A DNA stretch of 64,000 nt from Gammaproteobacteria bacterium 28-57-27 (GTDB lineage: Bacteria; Pseudomonadota; Gammaproteobacteria; Halothiobacillales; Halothiobacillaceae): the NCBI GenBank assembly GCA_002281735.1, contig NCGK01000004.1, positions 1 to 64,000 of the forward strand. The letters run 5' to 3'. The notes under the pieces were generated by a model. The model saw only the letters and a program-made list of their open reading frames with translations, did not search any database and was not told the origin of the DNA. This document shows, piece by piece, positions 45,381-54,229 of the stretch (positions within the stretch are counted from its first letter, which is position 1; every line of letters begins with the position of its first letter). The position numbers were made by a program, and so were the translations under genes.

Positions 45381-47422
45381 ACCTTGGCCAACTCAATGCC
45401 CGCGCCCACCCAGCGCTCGATCAGCGGCTCGACCGCCTGCGGATGATCGCGTAACAGCACATCCGCCGCTTCGCGCACCTGGGGGATGATGTCACCATCA
45501 CGTGCCAGATCGGCAAAGCGCATCCGCGCCAACCCGGTCTGCTGCGTGCCCAAAAACTCGCCTGGCCCGCGTAGCTCCAAGTCTTTTTCCGCAATCAAAA
45601 AACCGTCATTGCTCTCGCGCATCACCGCCAATCGCTCTTTGGCAATTGCTGACAATGGCGGGCTGAACAGCAGCACGCAACTCGATTCGACCGACCCGCG
45701 CCCCACCCGCCCGCGCAGTTGATGCAGTTGCGCCAAGCCCAGCCGCTCGGCGTTTTCAATTATCATCAACGAGGCATTGGGCACATCCACGCCGACCTCG
45801 ATCACCGTAGTGGCCACCAGAATATCCAGCTCACCGGCTTTGAAGCCCTGCATGATCGCGTCCTTGTCACGCGGCTTCATGCGCCCATGCACCAGGCCGA
45901 TGCGCAGATCGGGCAAGGAGGCCGTCAAAGACAGATGCGCCTCTTCCGCCGCCTTGGCTTCGAGCTTGTCGCTTTCTTCGATCAGCGTACACACCCAATA
46001 CGCCTGCCGCCCGGCGCGACAAGCCGTGCCCAAACGCGCCATCACCTCATCCCGCCGACTGTCCGGCACGGCGGCGGTCTGCACCGGCGTGCGTCCCGGC
46101 GGCAGTTCATCCAGCACCGACACGTCCAGATCGGCATAGGCGGTCATGGCCAGGGTGCGCGGAATCGGCGTGGCGGTCATCACCAGTTGATGCGGGTGGC
46201 GCTCGCCCTGGCGTCCTTTTTCACTCAGCGCCAAACGCTGCTGCACGCCGAAACGGTGCTGTTCGTCGATTACGATCAACCCCAGCTCGTGAAAAGCCAC
46301 CCCTTCCTGAAACAGGGCATGGGTTCCGGTCACGACCCCGGCATGACCTTGTGCCACCGCCTCCAGTGCTTTGCGCCGTGCCACGCCCTTCAAGCTGCCT
46401 GTCAAGGCCACCACCGCCACTCCCAAGGGTGCAAACCAAGCGGTGAGATTGCGCTGGTGCTGTTCGGCCAACAGCTCGGTCGGCGCCATCAAGGCCACCT
46501 GTTGCCCGGCTTCCAGCGCCGCACAGGCGGCCAAGGCCGCCACCACGGTTTTGCCCGCGCCCACGTCGCCCTGCACCAAGCGACGCATCGGGCGCGGCCT
46601 GGCCATGTCTGCAGCAATCTCATGCAACACCCGCGCCTGCGCCCCGGTCAGCGCATAGGGCAAGCCCGCACGCAAACGCTGCGCCAGCGCCGCCTGCTGC
46701 GGCAAGGGGCTGGCTTGATGATTTTCGGCACCACTTTTCCAGCGACGCATAGCCAGTTGTTGCGCCAGCAATTCCTCGAACAGCAGACGCTGCCGCGCCA
46801 CCTCCGCGCCAGTCTCATGCGGCGACGGCTGATGCAAGCGCAACACTGCCTCGCGCAAACTGCCCAGACCCTGCGCTGCCAGAAGCTCGGTGGGCAGGTA
46901 TTCCGCTAATAATTGCGCATCGCGCGCCCACAGGCTCAACGCCTCGCTCACCACGCGGCGCAGCAGCGTTTGCGACAAACCCGCCACCGACGGATACACC
47001 GGTGTCAGCGCGGTGGCCAGCGGAGAAGGCAAGCGAATCAGCTCCGGGTGCGCCATATCGAAACCCACCAGCCCACCCTTGACCGTACCGAACACGCGCA
47101 CCGCCTGCCCCGGCACCAACGCCGCCAACACACCCGGCGGCGGATTGAAGAACCATAGATTCAACACTCCGCTGTCATCCGCCAGGCTCGCGCGCCAGAT
47201 GGTTTGCTGCGCGCGGTTCTTCTGGCCTTTATCCACACTTTGGATCACGCCTTCCACCAGCGCATCTTCGCCGTGCTGCAAACGCTCAATCATGCTCAGG
47301 CGGGTGCGGTTTTCATAGCGCAGGGGCGCGTGCAGCAGCACATCACTCACACTACGCAACCCCAAGCTATGCAAACGCGCCAGGGTCGCCTCGCCTACAC
47401 CGCGCAAGGCTGTCAATTGCAT
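45377..47422 (-). CDS. recG: ATP-dependent DNA helicase RecG
   Basis: Branch-migration helicase that remodels stalled forks and recombination junctions. The 681-residue protein has an N-terminal OB-fold wedge domain (residues 50-150), Walker A LVQGDVGAGKTVVAALAA, DEQHR box (VIDEQHRFGVQQRLAL), motif III MTATPIPRTLAM, and the helicase C domain with HGRMKPRDKDAIM and QLRGRVGRGS. Complete. The start MQLTALRGVGEATLARLHSLG matches short-N-terminus RecG proteins; it is 10 to 15 residues shorter than E. coli RecG. Confidence 0.96.
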   Translation of the reverse strand: MQLTALRGVGEATLARLHSLGLRSVSDVLLHAPLRYENRTRLSMIERLQHGEDALVEGVIQSVDKGQKNRAQQTIWRASLADDSGVLNLWFFNPPPGVLAALVPGQAVRVFGTVKGGLVGFDMAHPELIRLPSPLATALTPVYPSVAGLSQTLLRRVVSEALSLWARDAQLLAEYLPTELLAAQGLGSLREAVLRLHQPSPHETGAEVARQRLLFEELLAQQLAMRRWKSGAENHQASPLPQQAALAQRLRAGLPYALTGAQARVLHEIAADMARPRPMRRLVQGDVGAGKTVVAALAACAALEAGQQVALMAPTELLAEQHQRNLTAWFAPLGVAVVALTGSLKGVARRKALEAVAQGHAGVVTGTHALFQEGVAFHELGLIVIDEQHRFGVQQRLALSEKGRQGERHPHQLVMTATPIPRTLAMTAYADLDVSVLDELPPGRTPVQTAAVPDSRRDEVMARLGTACRAGRQAYWVCTLIEESDKLEAKAAEEAHLSLTASLPDLRIGLVHGRMKPRDKDAIMQGFKAGELDILVATTVIEVGVDVPNASLMIIENAERLGLAQLHQLRGRVGRGSVESSCVLLFSPPLSAIAKERLAVMRESNDGFLIAEKDLELRGPGEFLGTQQTGLARMRFADLARDGDIIPQVREAADVLLRDHPQAVEPLIERWVGAGIELAKV

Positions 47423-47451
47423 GTTGTCCCTCCGCCGCTTTGCATTTTCTT

Positions 47452-47613
47452 AGAACCTGTTCACGATCTTTTTTGAGGCTAAAAACCTTCGTGAAACGAC
47501 GCTGTAGGTGCGAATTCATTCGCACAAACGCGCCTGAATTGTGCGAATGAATTCGCACCTACACGTTTTTGGCGACCATTTTCCGTTCAATGGCGAGATC
47601 GTGAACAGATTCT
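47452..47613. repeat. Composite palindromic element, family C (copy 2)
   Basis: Outer arms AGAACCTGTTCACGATCT and AGATCGTGAACAGATTCT (nearly perfect) enclose inner hairpin 47503-47563 of the type GTAGGTGCGAATTCATTCGC. The spacing between outer and inner hairpins is about 50 bp on each side. It lies in the 278-bp gap between recG and the 5'-nucleotidase gene. Confidence 0.8.
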
Positions 47614-47648
47614 TAACGCAGCCAGTATCCATTAAACAACAGGCAATA

Positions 47649-47679
47649 AAAAACCCGGAGCCTGTGCCCCGGGTTTTTA
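47649..47679 (-). terminator. Terminator of the 5'-nucleotidase-like gene
   Basis: A stem AAAACCCGG with its complement CCGGGTTTT at either side of a 12-bp loop, flanked by A and T runs, lies just after the minus-strand stop codon at 47701. Confidence 0.75.
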
Positions 47680-47700
47680 TCGCTGTCGGACGGTTACGGA

Positions 47701-49551
47701 TTACTGCTGCAGCAAGCCGTTCTTGTCATAAATCGCCTGGGTCGAGTACTCGCTCACCGGCAACTTATTCAGTACCTTGGTCTTCTTGGTGTAATCCACG
47801 AAGGACTGAGCATAATCAAGGTAGGTGTCCAAGAAGCGACCGCTATCGGAAACCTTCTTGAAGGTGGCATAGCCATCGCTGCCCTGAGCAAGGAAGTTGT
47901 TGGTCACGACCTTATAGCTGCTGCTCATGTTCAAAGCACTCCAAGCGCTGTCCTTTTTGCCCTTATATTCCAAATTGCTGAAGCGCGAACCCGCCGGCTT
48001 GGACAGATCCACTGTCCAGCGCAGACCGGCGGCATACGGATAAGCGCCGGTTGAACCGCCGGTCTTGACCGCATATTCCACCGCCTCTTCCAGCACCGCC
48101 TTGATTTCCGTACCAGTCATATCCAGCTCGGTCAACGTGTTGGCGAAGGGCAACAGGGTATAGGCCGTGCCGATGGTGATATCGCCCGCAGGAACGTCAA
48201 TACGCACACCACCTGCATTCTGGATCGCGATCTGCGAGGTGATGCTCATGTCGCGGAAGGCATAAGCCACCAGGTTGGAAATGTCGCCGCCATGGGCATT
48301 CGTGGCTGCGGTACAACCCGGCGTTTTGGAGGTGCCACCACCAGGAATACGCTCCAGGCAAAGCAACTCGGTCGCTGTGCCGATCACTTCCTTCTTCATT
48401 GCATCCACCTTGTCGGCGTACCCCTTGAGCACGGCCTCGGCGCTGGCATTCGGCTTGAGCGACCACAGCTGGGCATCCTTGGCGATAATGGCCTTGACCT
48501 CGTCAAGATCAGCACCCGCCAGGGTCACGGTCTTGCCTGCAGCATCCTTGCGAGTGAAGGTTTCACCCAACAACAGGTGCTCCTTGCCGGAGCAGCTGTC
48601 CACGCTTTGCTTGGCATTGAAGTTGACGGTCAGCTCGCCCATGGCCTTGGCATATTCCCAAGCCTGCACGATGCAGACATTGTCGCCATCCTTGTTCTTG
48701 GCCATGGTTGCATAGCTGCCAGAGGACGAGGTGATGCCGTAAGCGCTGAAATCACCCAGCAGGCTGTGCGAATCACCACCCACAATCACGTCCACATCAG
48801 TCAGCTTGGCGGCAATGCTCTTATCCATGCTGTAACCGATGTGGCTAAGCAGCACGATGCGCTGCACACCCTGCGCCTTGAGCGCGTCGATGGCCTTTTG
48901 CGCGGCCGTTGCTTCATCTTCAAACACCGTGGTCGACAGCGGGCTGGAAGAACCCTGCGTCTTGCCCTTGATGGTCAGGCCAACGATAGCAACCTTCTGT
49001 CCAGCGAAATCCTTGATGGTGTAGGGCTTGATGTAATCGTCCACTTTGGTCGGTGCCAGTGGCGTGCCAACCTTGGGGAAAACGTTGGCGGAAAGCACCG
49101 GGGTCTTGCACGAACCGGCCTGCAACATAGTGATAAAGCTCTTCAGACGCTCGTCGCCTTCGTCGAATTCATGGTTGCCGATCGCCATGGCATCGAAACA
49201 CACGGTATTCATCATCGCCGCATCGGCTTCGCCCTTGAACAGGGTGTAATAAAGCGTACCCGACAGAGCATCGCCGGCGTGCAGCTTGAGCAGATTGGGC
49301 TTGCCCGCCATCTGATCCATCGCCGTCTTCACTCGCGCGAAACCGCCAATCTCAGCGGTGGTGTCCTTGCCATTAAACTTGAGGCTTTGCGACAGCGTGG
49401 CGAGGTTGGAATGGTGGTCGTTGATGTGGGCAATGGTCACGGTCATCGGCGGGGTGACCACTTCGGGCAACACCACAGCATCATCACCGCCACAGCCAAC
49501 CAAGACTGCAAAAGGCAGTGCCGCCAAAGCAAAAACAGGCTTGAACTTCAT
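47701..49551 (-). CDS. 5'-nucleotidase/UshA-family lipoprotein
   Basis: A calcineurin-like phosphoesterase plus 5'-nucleotidase C-terminal domain, 616 residues. The lipobox is LVGCGG near residue 20. Metal motifs are INDHHSN (in place of the usual NDxHG), LKLHAGDALSGT, AIGNHEFDEG, and later LLSHIGYSMD and VIVGGDSHSLL. The C-terminal domain has NAGGVRIDVPAGDITIGTAYTLLPF. It would hydrolyse nucleotides or related esters in the periplasm. It has the same lipoprotein style as PhoX and the dihaem protein nearby, and may help scavenge phosphate. Confidence 0.9.
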   Translation of the reverse strand: MKFKPVFALAALPFAVLVGCGGDDAVVLPEVVTPPMTVTIAHINDHHSNLATLSQSLKFNGKDTTAEIGGFARVKTAMDQMAGKPNLLKLHAGDALSGTLYYTLFKGEADAAMMNTVCFDAMAIGNHEFDEGDERLKSFITMLQAGSCKTPVLSANVFPKVGTPLAPTKVDDYIKPYTIKDFAGQKVAIVGLTIKGKTQGSSSPLSTTVFEDEATAAQKAIDALKAQGVQRIVLLSHIGYSMDKSIAAKLTDVDVIVGGDSHSLLGDFSAYGITSSSGSYATMAKNKDGDNVCIVQAWEYAKAMGELTVNFNAKQSVDSCSGKEHLLLGETFTRKDAAGKTVTLAGADLDEVKAIIAKDAQLWSLKPNASAEAVLKGYADKVDAMKKEVIGTATELLCLERIPGGGTSKTPGCTAATNAHGGDISNLVAYAFRDMSITSQIAIQNAGGVRIDVPAGDITIGTAYTLLPFANTLTELDMTGTEIKAVLEEAVEYAVKTGGSTGAYPYAAGLRWTVDLSKPAGSRFSNLEYKGKKDSAWSALNMSSSYKVVTNNFLAQGSDGYATFKKVSDSGRFLDTYLDYAQSFVDYTKKTKVLNKLPVSEYSTQAIYDKNGLLQQ

Positions 49552-49638
49552 AACACCAGGACTCCATAGAATTAAGACCCCGGAGGCTAGTGGACTGGGG
49601 TTACAACCCCATGACGCAGAGGCACGACTAAAGGCATC

Positions 49639-49716
49639 TCACCACCACTCCACCCAGTTGCGTCCATTTTGCTTGGCCTGATATAGCGCTTGGTCTACGC
49701 GCAAAAACACCGTGTT
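49639..49716 (-). pseudogene. Remnant of a GGDEF (diguanylate cyclase) gene, C terminus only
   Basis: The last 23 codons before the stop read VFLRVDQALYQAKQNGRNWV and EWW, matching the usual C-terminal end of a GGDEF domain (ADxALYQAKxxGRNxV). No GGDEF motif or upstream part of the domain is present in the same frame before the RND operon begins at 49820, so only a short fragment remains. Confidence 0.55.
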
Positions 49717-49819
49717 CAGCGAAATCGAAGACAGGAAAACCACGCCAACATGGTCAAGATGATAAAACTCGCCTATCTTCCACGCTGGTCTTGCACTAAT
49801 TGCGCACGTTGGAGCTGGC

Positions 49820-50977
49820 ATGTTTTCTTTTGACCGATATTCATCTCACGTTGGCCTTGGCCTGCTTTGTGTAACTCTGCTGACCGCCTGCGGCAAGGAC
49901 GCACCTGCGCCTGCCCAGCGCCCGGCTCCGGCGGTTGTAATGCAGACCATCGTGCCGCAACCCCTGCCTGCCGACATGGGTTTTGTCGCGCAGACCGAAA
50001 GTTCGCAGCGCGTGGAAATCACCGCGCGCGTATCCGGCTTTCTTGATGCCATCCATTACACCGAAGGCAGCGCGGTCAAAAAAGGGCTGTTGATGTTCAC
50101 CATCGATCCCAAGCCTTTTCAAGCCCAGCTCGATGCCATGCAGGGGCAGCTGAAAATGCAGCAGGCGCGCCTGAGCACCGCCGAGGCCAACTACGCGCGC
50201 ATCAAGCCGCTGGCCAAACTCAATGCGGTTTCGCAGAGCGACCTGGACAACGCCACCGGGGAGCTCAACGGCTCGCGCGCCGCCGTGTACGCCGCCGAAG
50301 CCGCGGTCGAGGAAGCCAAACTCAATCTTGGCTACACGCGGATCTATGCGCCGCTCGACGGCCAGGCCAGCCAGGCCATGCAGCGCCAGGGCGCGTACAT
50401 CAACGCCATGTCCGATGACTCCAAGCTGACCTACATCGCCGCCCTCGACCCCATCTGGGTGAGTTTCAGCGTGTCGCAAAACCAGGAAGAACACCTGCGC
50501 AAGCTGATCGTCGAGAAAAAAATCGTCATGCCCACTGAAAACAAGCTGGAGGTGGAGCTGACGTTGCCCGGCGGTCAGGTTTTCCCGCACCGGGGACAGA
50601 TCGATTTTTCCGACCCCTCCTACGATGCCAATACCGGCACCATGCTGGTGCGCGCCGTCATCCCCAACCCGGATCGCAGCCTGCGCCCCGGCATGTTCGT
50701 CAACGTGAGCATTCTCGGCGCGATGCGCCCGGACGCCATCGTCATTCCGCAACTCGCGGTGATGCAGGGGGCGAAAGGACACTTCGTCTACGTCATCAAG
50801 AGCGACAATACCGCCGAAATGCACCCGGTCGTCGTGGGTGATTATGTTGGCGACAAGAACATCCTGATCGAAAGCGGGCTGCAAGGCGGCGAGCGCGTGG
50901 TCATCGAAGGGGTGAGCAAGGTGCAGCCGGGCAAGCCGGTGAGCATCAGCGCCGCACCCGCCGCGCAAAAAAGCTAA
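49820..50977 (+). CDS. RND efflux periplasmic adaptor, lipoprotein
   Basis: Membrane fusion protein linking an RND pump to an outer-membrane channel. The 385-residue protein has a lipobox LLTACGK, a lipoyl-like half-motif with VSGFLDAIHYTEGSAVKKG, an alpha-hairpin (QLDAMQGQLKMQQARLSTAEANYARIK), and the beta-barrel and membrane-proximal domains. It is AcrA/MexA type. The following two genes supply the pump and channel. No regulator gene is adjacent, and a GGDEF remnant lies upstream. Confidence 0.94.
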   Translation: MFSFDRYSSHVGLGLLCVTLLTACGKDAPAPAQRPAPAVVMQTIVPQPLPADMGFVAQTESSQRVEITARVSGFLDAIHYTEGSAVKKGLLMFTIDPKPFQAQLDAMQGQLKMQQARLSTAEANYARIKPLAKLNAVSQSDLDNATGELNGSRAAVYAAEAAVEEAKLNLGYTRIYAPLDGQASQAMQRQGAYINAMSDDSKLTYIAALDPIWVSFSVSQNQEEHLRKLIVEKKIVMPTENKLEVELTLPGGQVFPHRGQIDFSDPSYDANTGTMLVRAVIPNPDRSLRPGMFVNVSILGAMRPDAIVIPQLAVMQGAKGHFVYVIKSDNTAEMHPVVVGDYVGDKNILIESGLQGGERVVIEGVSKVQPGKPVSISAAPAAQKS

Positions 50978-50990
50978 AGAGCAGTCAGGC

Positions 50991-53900
50991 ATGTTCACTC
51001 ATTACTTCATCGCCCGGCCGATTCTTTCCGCCGTCATCTCCATCCTCATCCTGATCGGCGGCGCGTTGTCCATGCTGGTCACGCCGGTGGAGCAATACCC
51101 GGACATGGCGCCGCCGCAGGTTTCCATCAGCGCCAGCTACCCCGGCGCGACCGCCGACGTGATCGCGCAGACGGTGGCCGCGCCGATCGAAACGCAGCTT
51201 AACGGCATCGACAACCTGCTGTATTTCTATTCCAACAGCTCGTCCAGCGGCAATGTCGGCATCAACGTGCTATTCACGCCGGGCAGCGACCCAGACATCA
51301 ACCAGGTGAACGTGCAAAACCGCGTCAGCCAGGCCATGTCACAACTGCCGCAGGCCGTGGTGCAAAAAGGCGTGACGGTGGAAAGCCAGTCCAGTTCGAT
51401 GAACATGGTGGTTTCCGTGTTCGCCACCGACGAGCGCTTCGACAGCACCTTTGTCGACAACTACACCAATCTCTACGTGCTCGACGAACTCAAGCGCGTG
51501 CCCGGTGCCAACCGCGCCTCGGTACTCGGCTTGCCCGACATCGCCATGCGCATCTGGCTGCGCCCGGACTTGCTGGCGCAGTTCAACATGAGCACCGATG
51601 AAGTGGCGCGCGCCATCCAGAGCCAGAACCAGACCTTCGGCATCGGCCAGCTCGGCGCGTCGCCCACCCTGTCGGGCGTGCAGCAAAACTTCGTGGTCAC
51701 CGCGCAAGGCATGTTGAGCAACCCGGATGAGTTCGGCGACATCATTATCCGCACCGACCAGAACGGCGCGGCCATCGTGCGCCTGCATGACGTGGGGCGG
51801 GTGGAACTGGCCAAGCTGGACTATTCGGTCGCCAGCCGTATGAACGGCAAAATTGCGACCACGATTGCCATCTACCAACAGCCGGGTGCGAATGCGATTG
51901 AAACCTCAAAACTGGTACGCGCCCGCCTGGCTGAATTGAAAAAACAGTTTCCCGATGGATTGGATTACCGCGTGGTCAACGATTCCAGCGTGTTCACCCA
52001 GGAATCCATCGACAAGGTCGTGCATACCTTTTTCGAGGCCGTCATCCTGGTCGTGCTCGTGGTGTTTATCTTCCTGCAATCGCTGCGCGCCACCCTGATC
52101 CCGATTCTGGCCGTACCCATCTCGATTGTCGGCGCGTTTATCGGCATGCACGCGCTGGGCTATCACATCAATATGCTCACCCTGTTTGGCCTGATCCTGG
52201 CCATCGGCCTGGTGGTGGACGATGCCATCGTGGTGGTGGAAAGCGTGGAAGAACACATGCAGAAACATGGTCTTCCCCCCTTGGAGGCCGCCAAGCGCGC
52301 CATGAGCGAAATTGCCGGCGCGCTGATTTCCATCGTACTGGTGCTGCTGGCGGTGTTCATCCCCACCATGTTCCTCGGCGGCGTGACCGGCACCCTGTAC
52401 CAGCAATTCGCCGTCACCGTGGCCGTGTCCATCGTGATTTCCGGTATTGTCGCCCTCACCCTCTCGCCCGCGCTGGCGGCTTTAGTGCTGAAAAACAAAC
52501 ATGCGCAGAAAAAAGGCTTTTTCCTCTGGTTTGAAAACGCGTTCGAGCGCATCCGTCAGGGATACCTCTCCGGAGTACGCTGGATGTTGCACCACAAGCT
52601 GATCGGTTTTGCGCTCTATCTTGGCGTGATTCTGGCGATTGTCGGCCTGTTCCACCTAGTGCCGAGCAGCTTTGTGCCGGATGAAGACCAAGGCTACTTC
52701 TTTGTGGTGATGCAAACCCCGGATACGTCCAGTGCCGAAGTGGTCAAGCAGCTCTCCACCAAGGTGGAAAACATGCTGCTGCAAAACCCCGCCGTGCAGG
52801 ATGTCGGCGTGGTGGACGGCTACAGCCTGCTGGACGGGCAGATCAAGAACAATGCCTCGCTGGCCTTTGTGCTGCTCAAGCCTTTTGCCGAGCGCACCGA
52901 CCCCGCGCTCTCCAGCTTCAAGGTCGTGCCGCAGTTCAATGCGCAGTTTTCCCAGTTCAAGGACGGCGTCGCTTTCGCCATCAACCCGCCGTCCATTCCC
53001 GGACTGGGCACCACCGGCGGCTTCGAGTTCTATCTGCAAAACCGTGGCGCAGGGGATACCGCCACCACACAAAAGGTCATGCAGGATTTTCTGACCAAGG
53101 CCAAACAGCGGCCGGAGCTGCAAGGCGTAAGCACCACCTTCAACGCCTATAGCCAGCAGTTATTTGTCGACCTGGATCGCAGCAAGGCCGAGCTGCTGGA
53201 TGTGCCGGTCGCCGATGTGTTTCAAACCATGCAGGCGCTGTTCGGCTCGCAGATTGTCGGCCAATTCAGTCAATACAGCCGCATTTGGTGGGTGGTCATC
53301 CAGGCCGATGCCTCCTACCGCATCAAGCCCTCCGACTTTGAAGGCGTGTACATCAAATCGCGGCGCGGCGATATGGTGCCACTCTCCACGCTGATGACCA
53401 CGCGCTACATTGCCGCGCCCAAACTGCTCACCCGCTTCAACGGCTACCCAGCAGTGAAGCTCACCGGCAATGCCGCGCCGGGCTTCAGTTCCGGCCAGGC
53501 GATTGCCGCCATGCAAGCCGTGGCGCAAGAAGTCTTGCCCAGCGACTTTTCCTACGCCTGGGCGGGGCAAGCCTTACAGGAAATCGGCTCGGGCAATACC
53601 TCCACACTGGCCTTTGTGTTCGGCCTGATCGTGGTGTTTTTATTGCTCGCGGCCAAATTCGAGAAATGGTCGCTGCCGCTGGCCGTGGTGTTCAGCGTAC
53701 CGTTCGCCATCCTCGGCGCATTGCTCATCACCTGGGCGCGCGGCATGGAAAACGACGTGTACTTTCAGGTCGGCCTGGTCATTCTGGTGGGCTTGTCGGC
53801 GAAGAATGCCATTCTGATCGTCGAATTCGCCATCGAGCGCGTGCGCCTGGGCATGAACACCGTCGATGCGGTGATCGAAGCCGCCGGACTGCGCCTGCGC

Positions 53901-54113
53901 GCCATCGTCATGACCTCGCTGGCCTTTATCCTCGGCGTGATTCCGCTGGCGATCGCCACCGGCGCCGGAGCCAATAGCCTGCACGCCATCGGCACCGGGG
54001 TGATCGGCGGCATGCTGTTCTCCACCCTAATCGCCACCTTCTTCGTGCCGCTGTTTTTTGTCACCCTGGAAGACATGGGCAAGAAGGCGACCAACACGGA
54101 GGGCACGTCATGA
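50991..54113 (+). CDS. RND multidrug efflux pump, HAE1 family
   Basis: Inner-membrane proton-driven exporter of 1040 residues with 12 membrane helices and two large periplasmic loops. Proton-relay motif GLVVDDAIVVVES in helix 4 and the matching LVGLSAKNAILIVEF in helix 10 are intact. It starts MFTHYFIARPILSAVISILI, as AcrB/MexB do. Complete. Typical substrates are hydrophobic drugs or detergents; specificity cannot be read from the sequence. It lies 13 bp after the adaptor gene, which is preceded by an overlapping stop region typical of such operons. Confidence 0.95.
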   Translation: MFTHYFIARPILSAVISILILIGGALSMLVTPVEQYPDMAPPQVSISASYPGATADVIAQTVAAPIETQLNGIDNLLYFYSNSSSSGNVGINVLFTPGSDPDINQVNVQNRVSQAMSQLPQAVVQKGVTVESQSSSMNMVVSVFATDERFDSTFVDNYTNLYVLDELKRVPGANRASVLGLPDIAMRIWLRPDLLAQFNMSTDEVARAIQSQNQTFGIGQLGASPTLSGVQQNFVVTAQGMLSNPDEFGDIIIRTDQNGAAIVRLHDVGRVELAKLDYSVASRMNGKIATTIAIYQQPGANAIETSKLVRARLAELKKQFPDGLDYRVVNDSSVFTQESIDKVVHTFFEAVILVVLVVFIFLQSLRATLIPILAVPISIVGAFIGMHALGYHINMLTLFGLILAIGLVVDDAIVVVESVEEHMQKHGLPPLEAAKRAMSEIAGALISIVLVLLAVFIPTMFLGGVTGTLYQQFAVTVAVSIVISGIVALTLSPALAALVLKNKHAQKKGFFLWFENAFERIRQGYLSGVRWMLHHKLIGFALYLGVILAIVGLFHLVPSSFVPDEDQGYFFVVMQTPDTSSAEVVKQLSTKVENMLLQNPAVQDVGVVDGYSLLDGQIKNNASLAFVLLKPFAERTDPALSSFKVVPQFNAQFSQFKDGVAFAINPPSIPGLGTTGGFEFYLQNRGAGDTATTQKVMQDFLTKAKQRPELQGVSTTFNAYSQQLFVDLDRSKAELLDVPVADVFQTMQALFGSQIVGQFSQYSRIWWVVIQADASYRIKPSDFEGVYIKSRRGDMVPLSTLMTTRYIAAPKLLTRFNGYPAVKLTGNAAPGFSSGQAIAAMQAVAQEVLPSDFSYAWAGQALQEIGSGNTSTLAFVFGLIVVFLLLAAKFEKWSLPLAVVFSVPFAILGALLITWARGMENDVYFQVGLVILVGLSAKNAILIVEFAIERVRLGMNTVDAVIEAAGLRLRAIVMTSLAFILGVIPLAIATGAGANSLHAIGTGVIGGMLFSTLIATFFVPLFFVTLEDMGKKATNTEGTS

Positions 54114-54133
54114 TGCGCAGACTCAAGGATTTA

Positions 54134-54174
54134 GCCCCCTCCCCCCTCGCGGGGGAGGGTTGGGGAGAGGGGGG
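54134..54174 (+). repeat. GC-rich interspersed repeat (CCCTCCCCC type)
   Basis: CCCCCTCCCCCCTCGCGGGG, then GAGGGTTGGGGAGAGGGGGG: a short dispersed hairpin repeat of the kind seen in many proteobacterial genomes. It lies between the pump gene and the channel gene, within an insert of about 120 bp. Confidence 0.7.
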
Positions 54175-54229
54175 CAAGGCCATGCTGCACCCCCACTCCA
54201 TGGGAAATGCGAACAACACCCCCGGCGGC

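Noticed and set aside
45719-46909. 396-codon ORF opposite recG
   Set aside because: Low-complexity His/Gln/Arg-rich translation; recG on the other strand is certain.
48292-49569. 425-codon ORF opposite the 5'-nucleotidase gene
   Set aside because: A shadow of a well-supported gene, without motifs.
49841-50998. 385-codon ORF opposite the RND adaptor
   Set aside because: Same span as the adaptor gene, composition of an antisense shadow.
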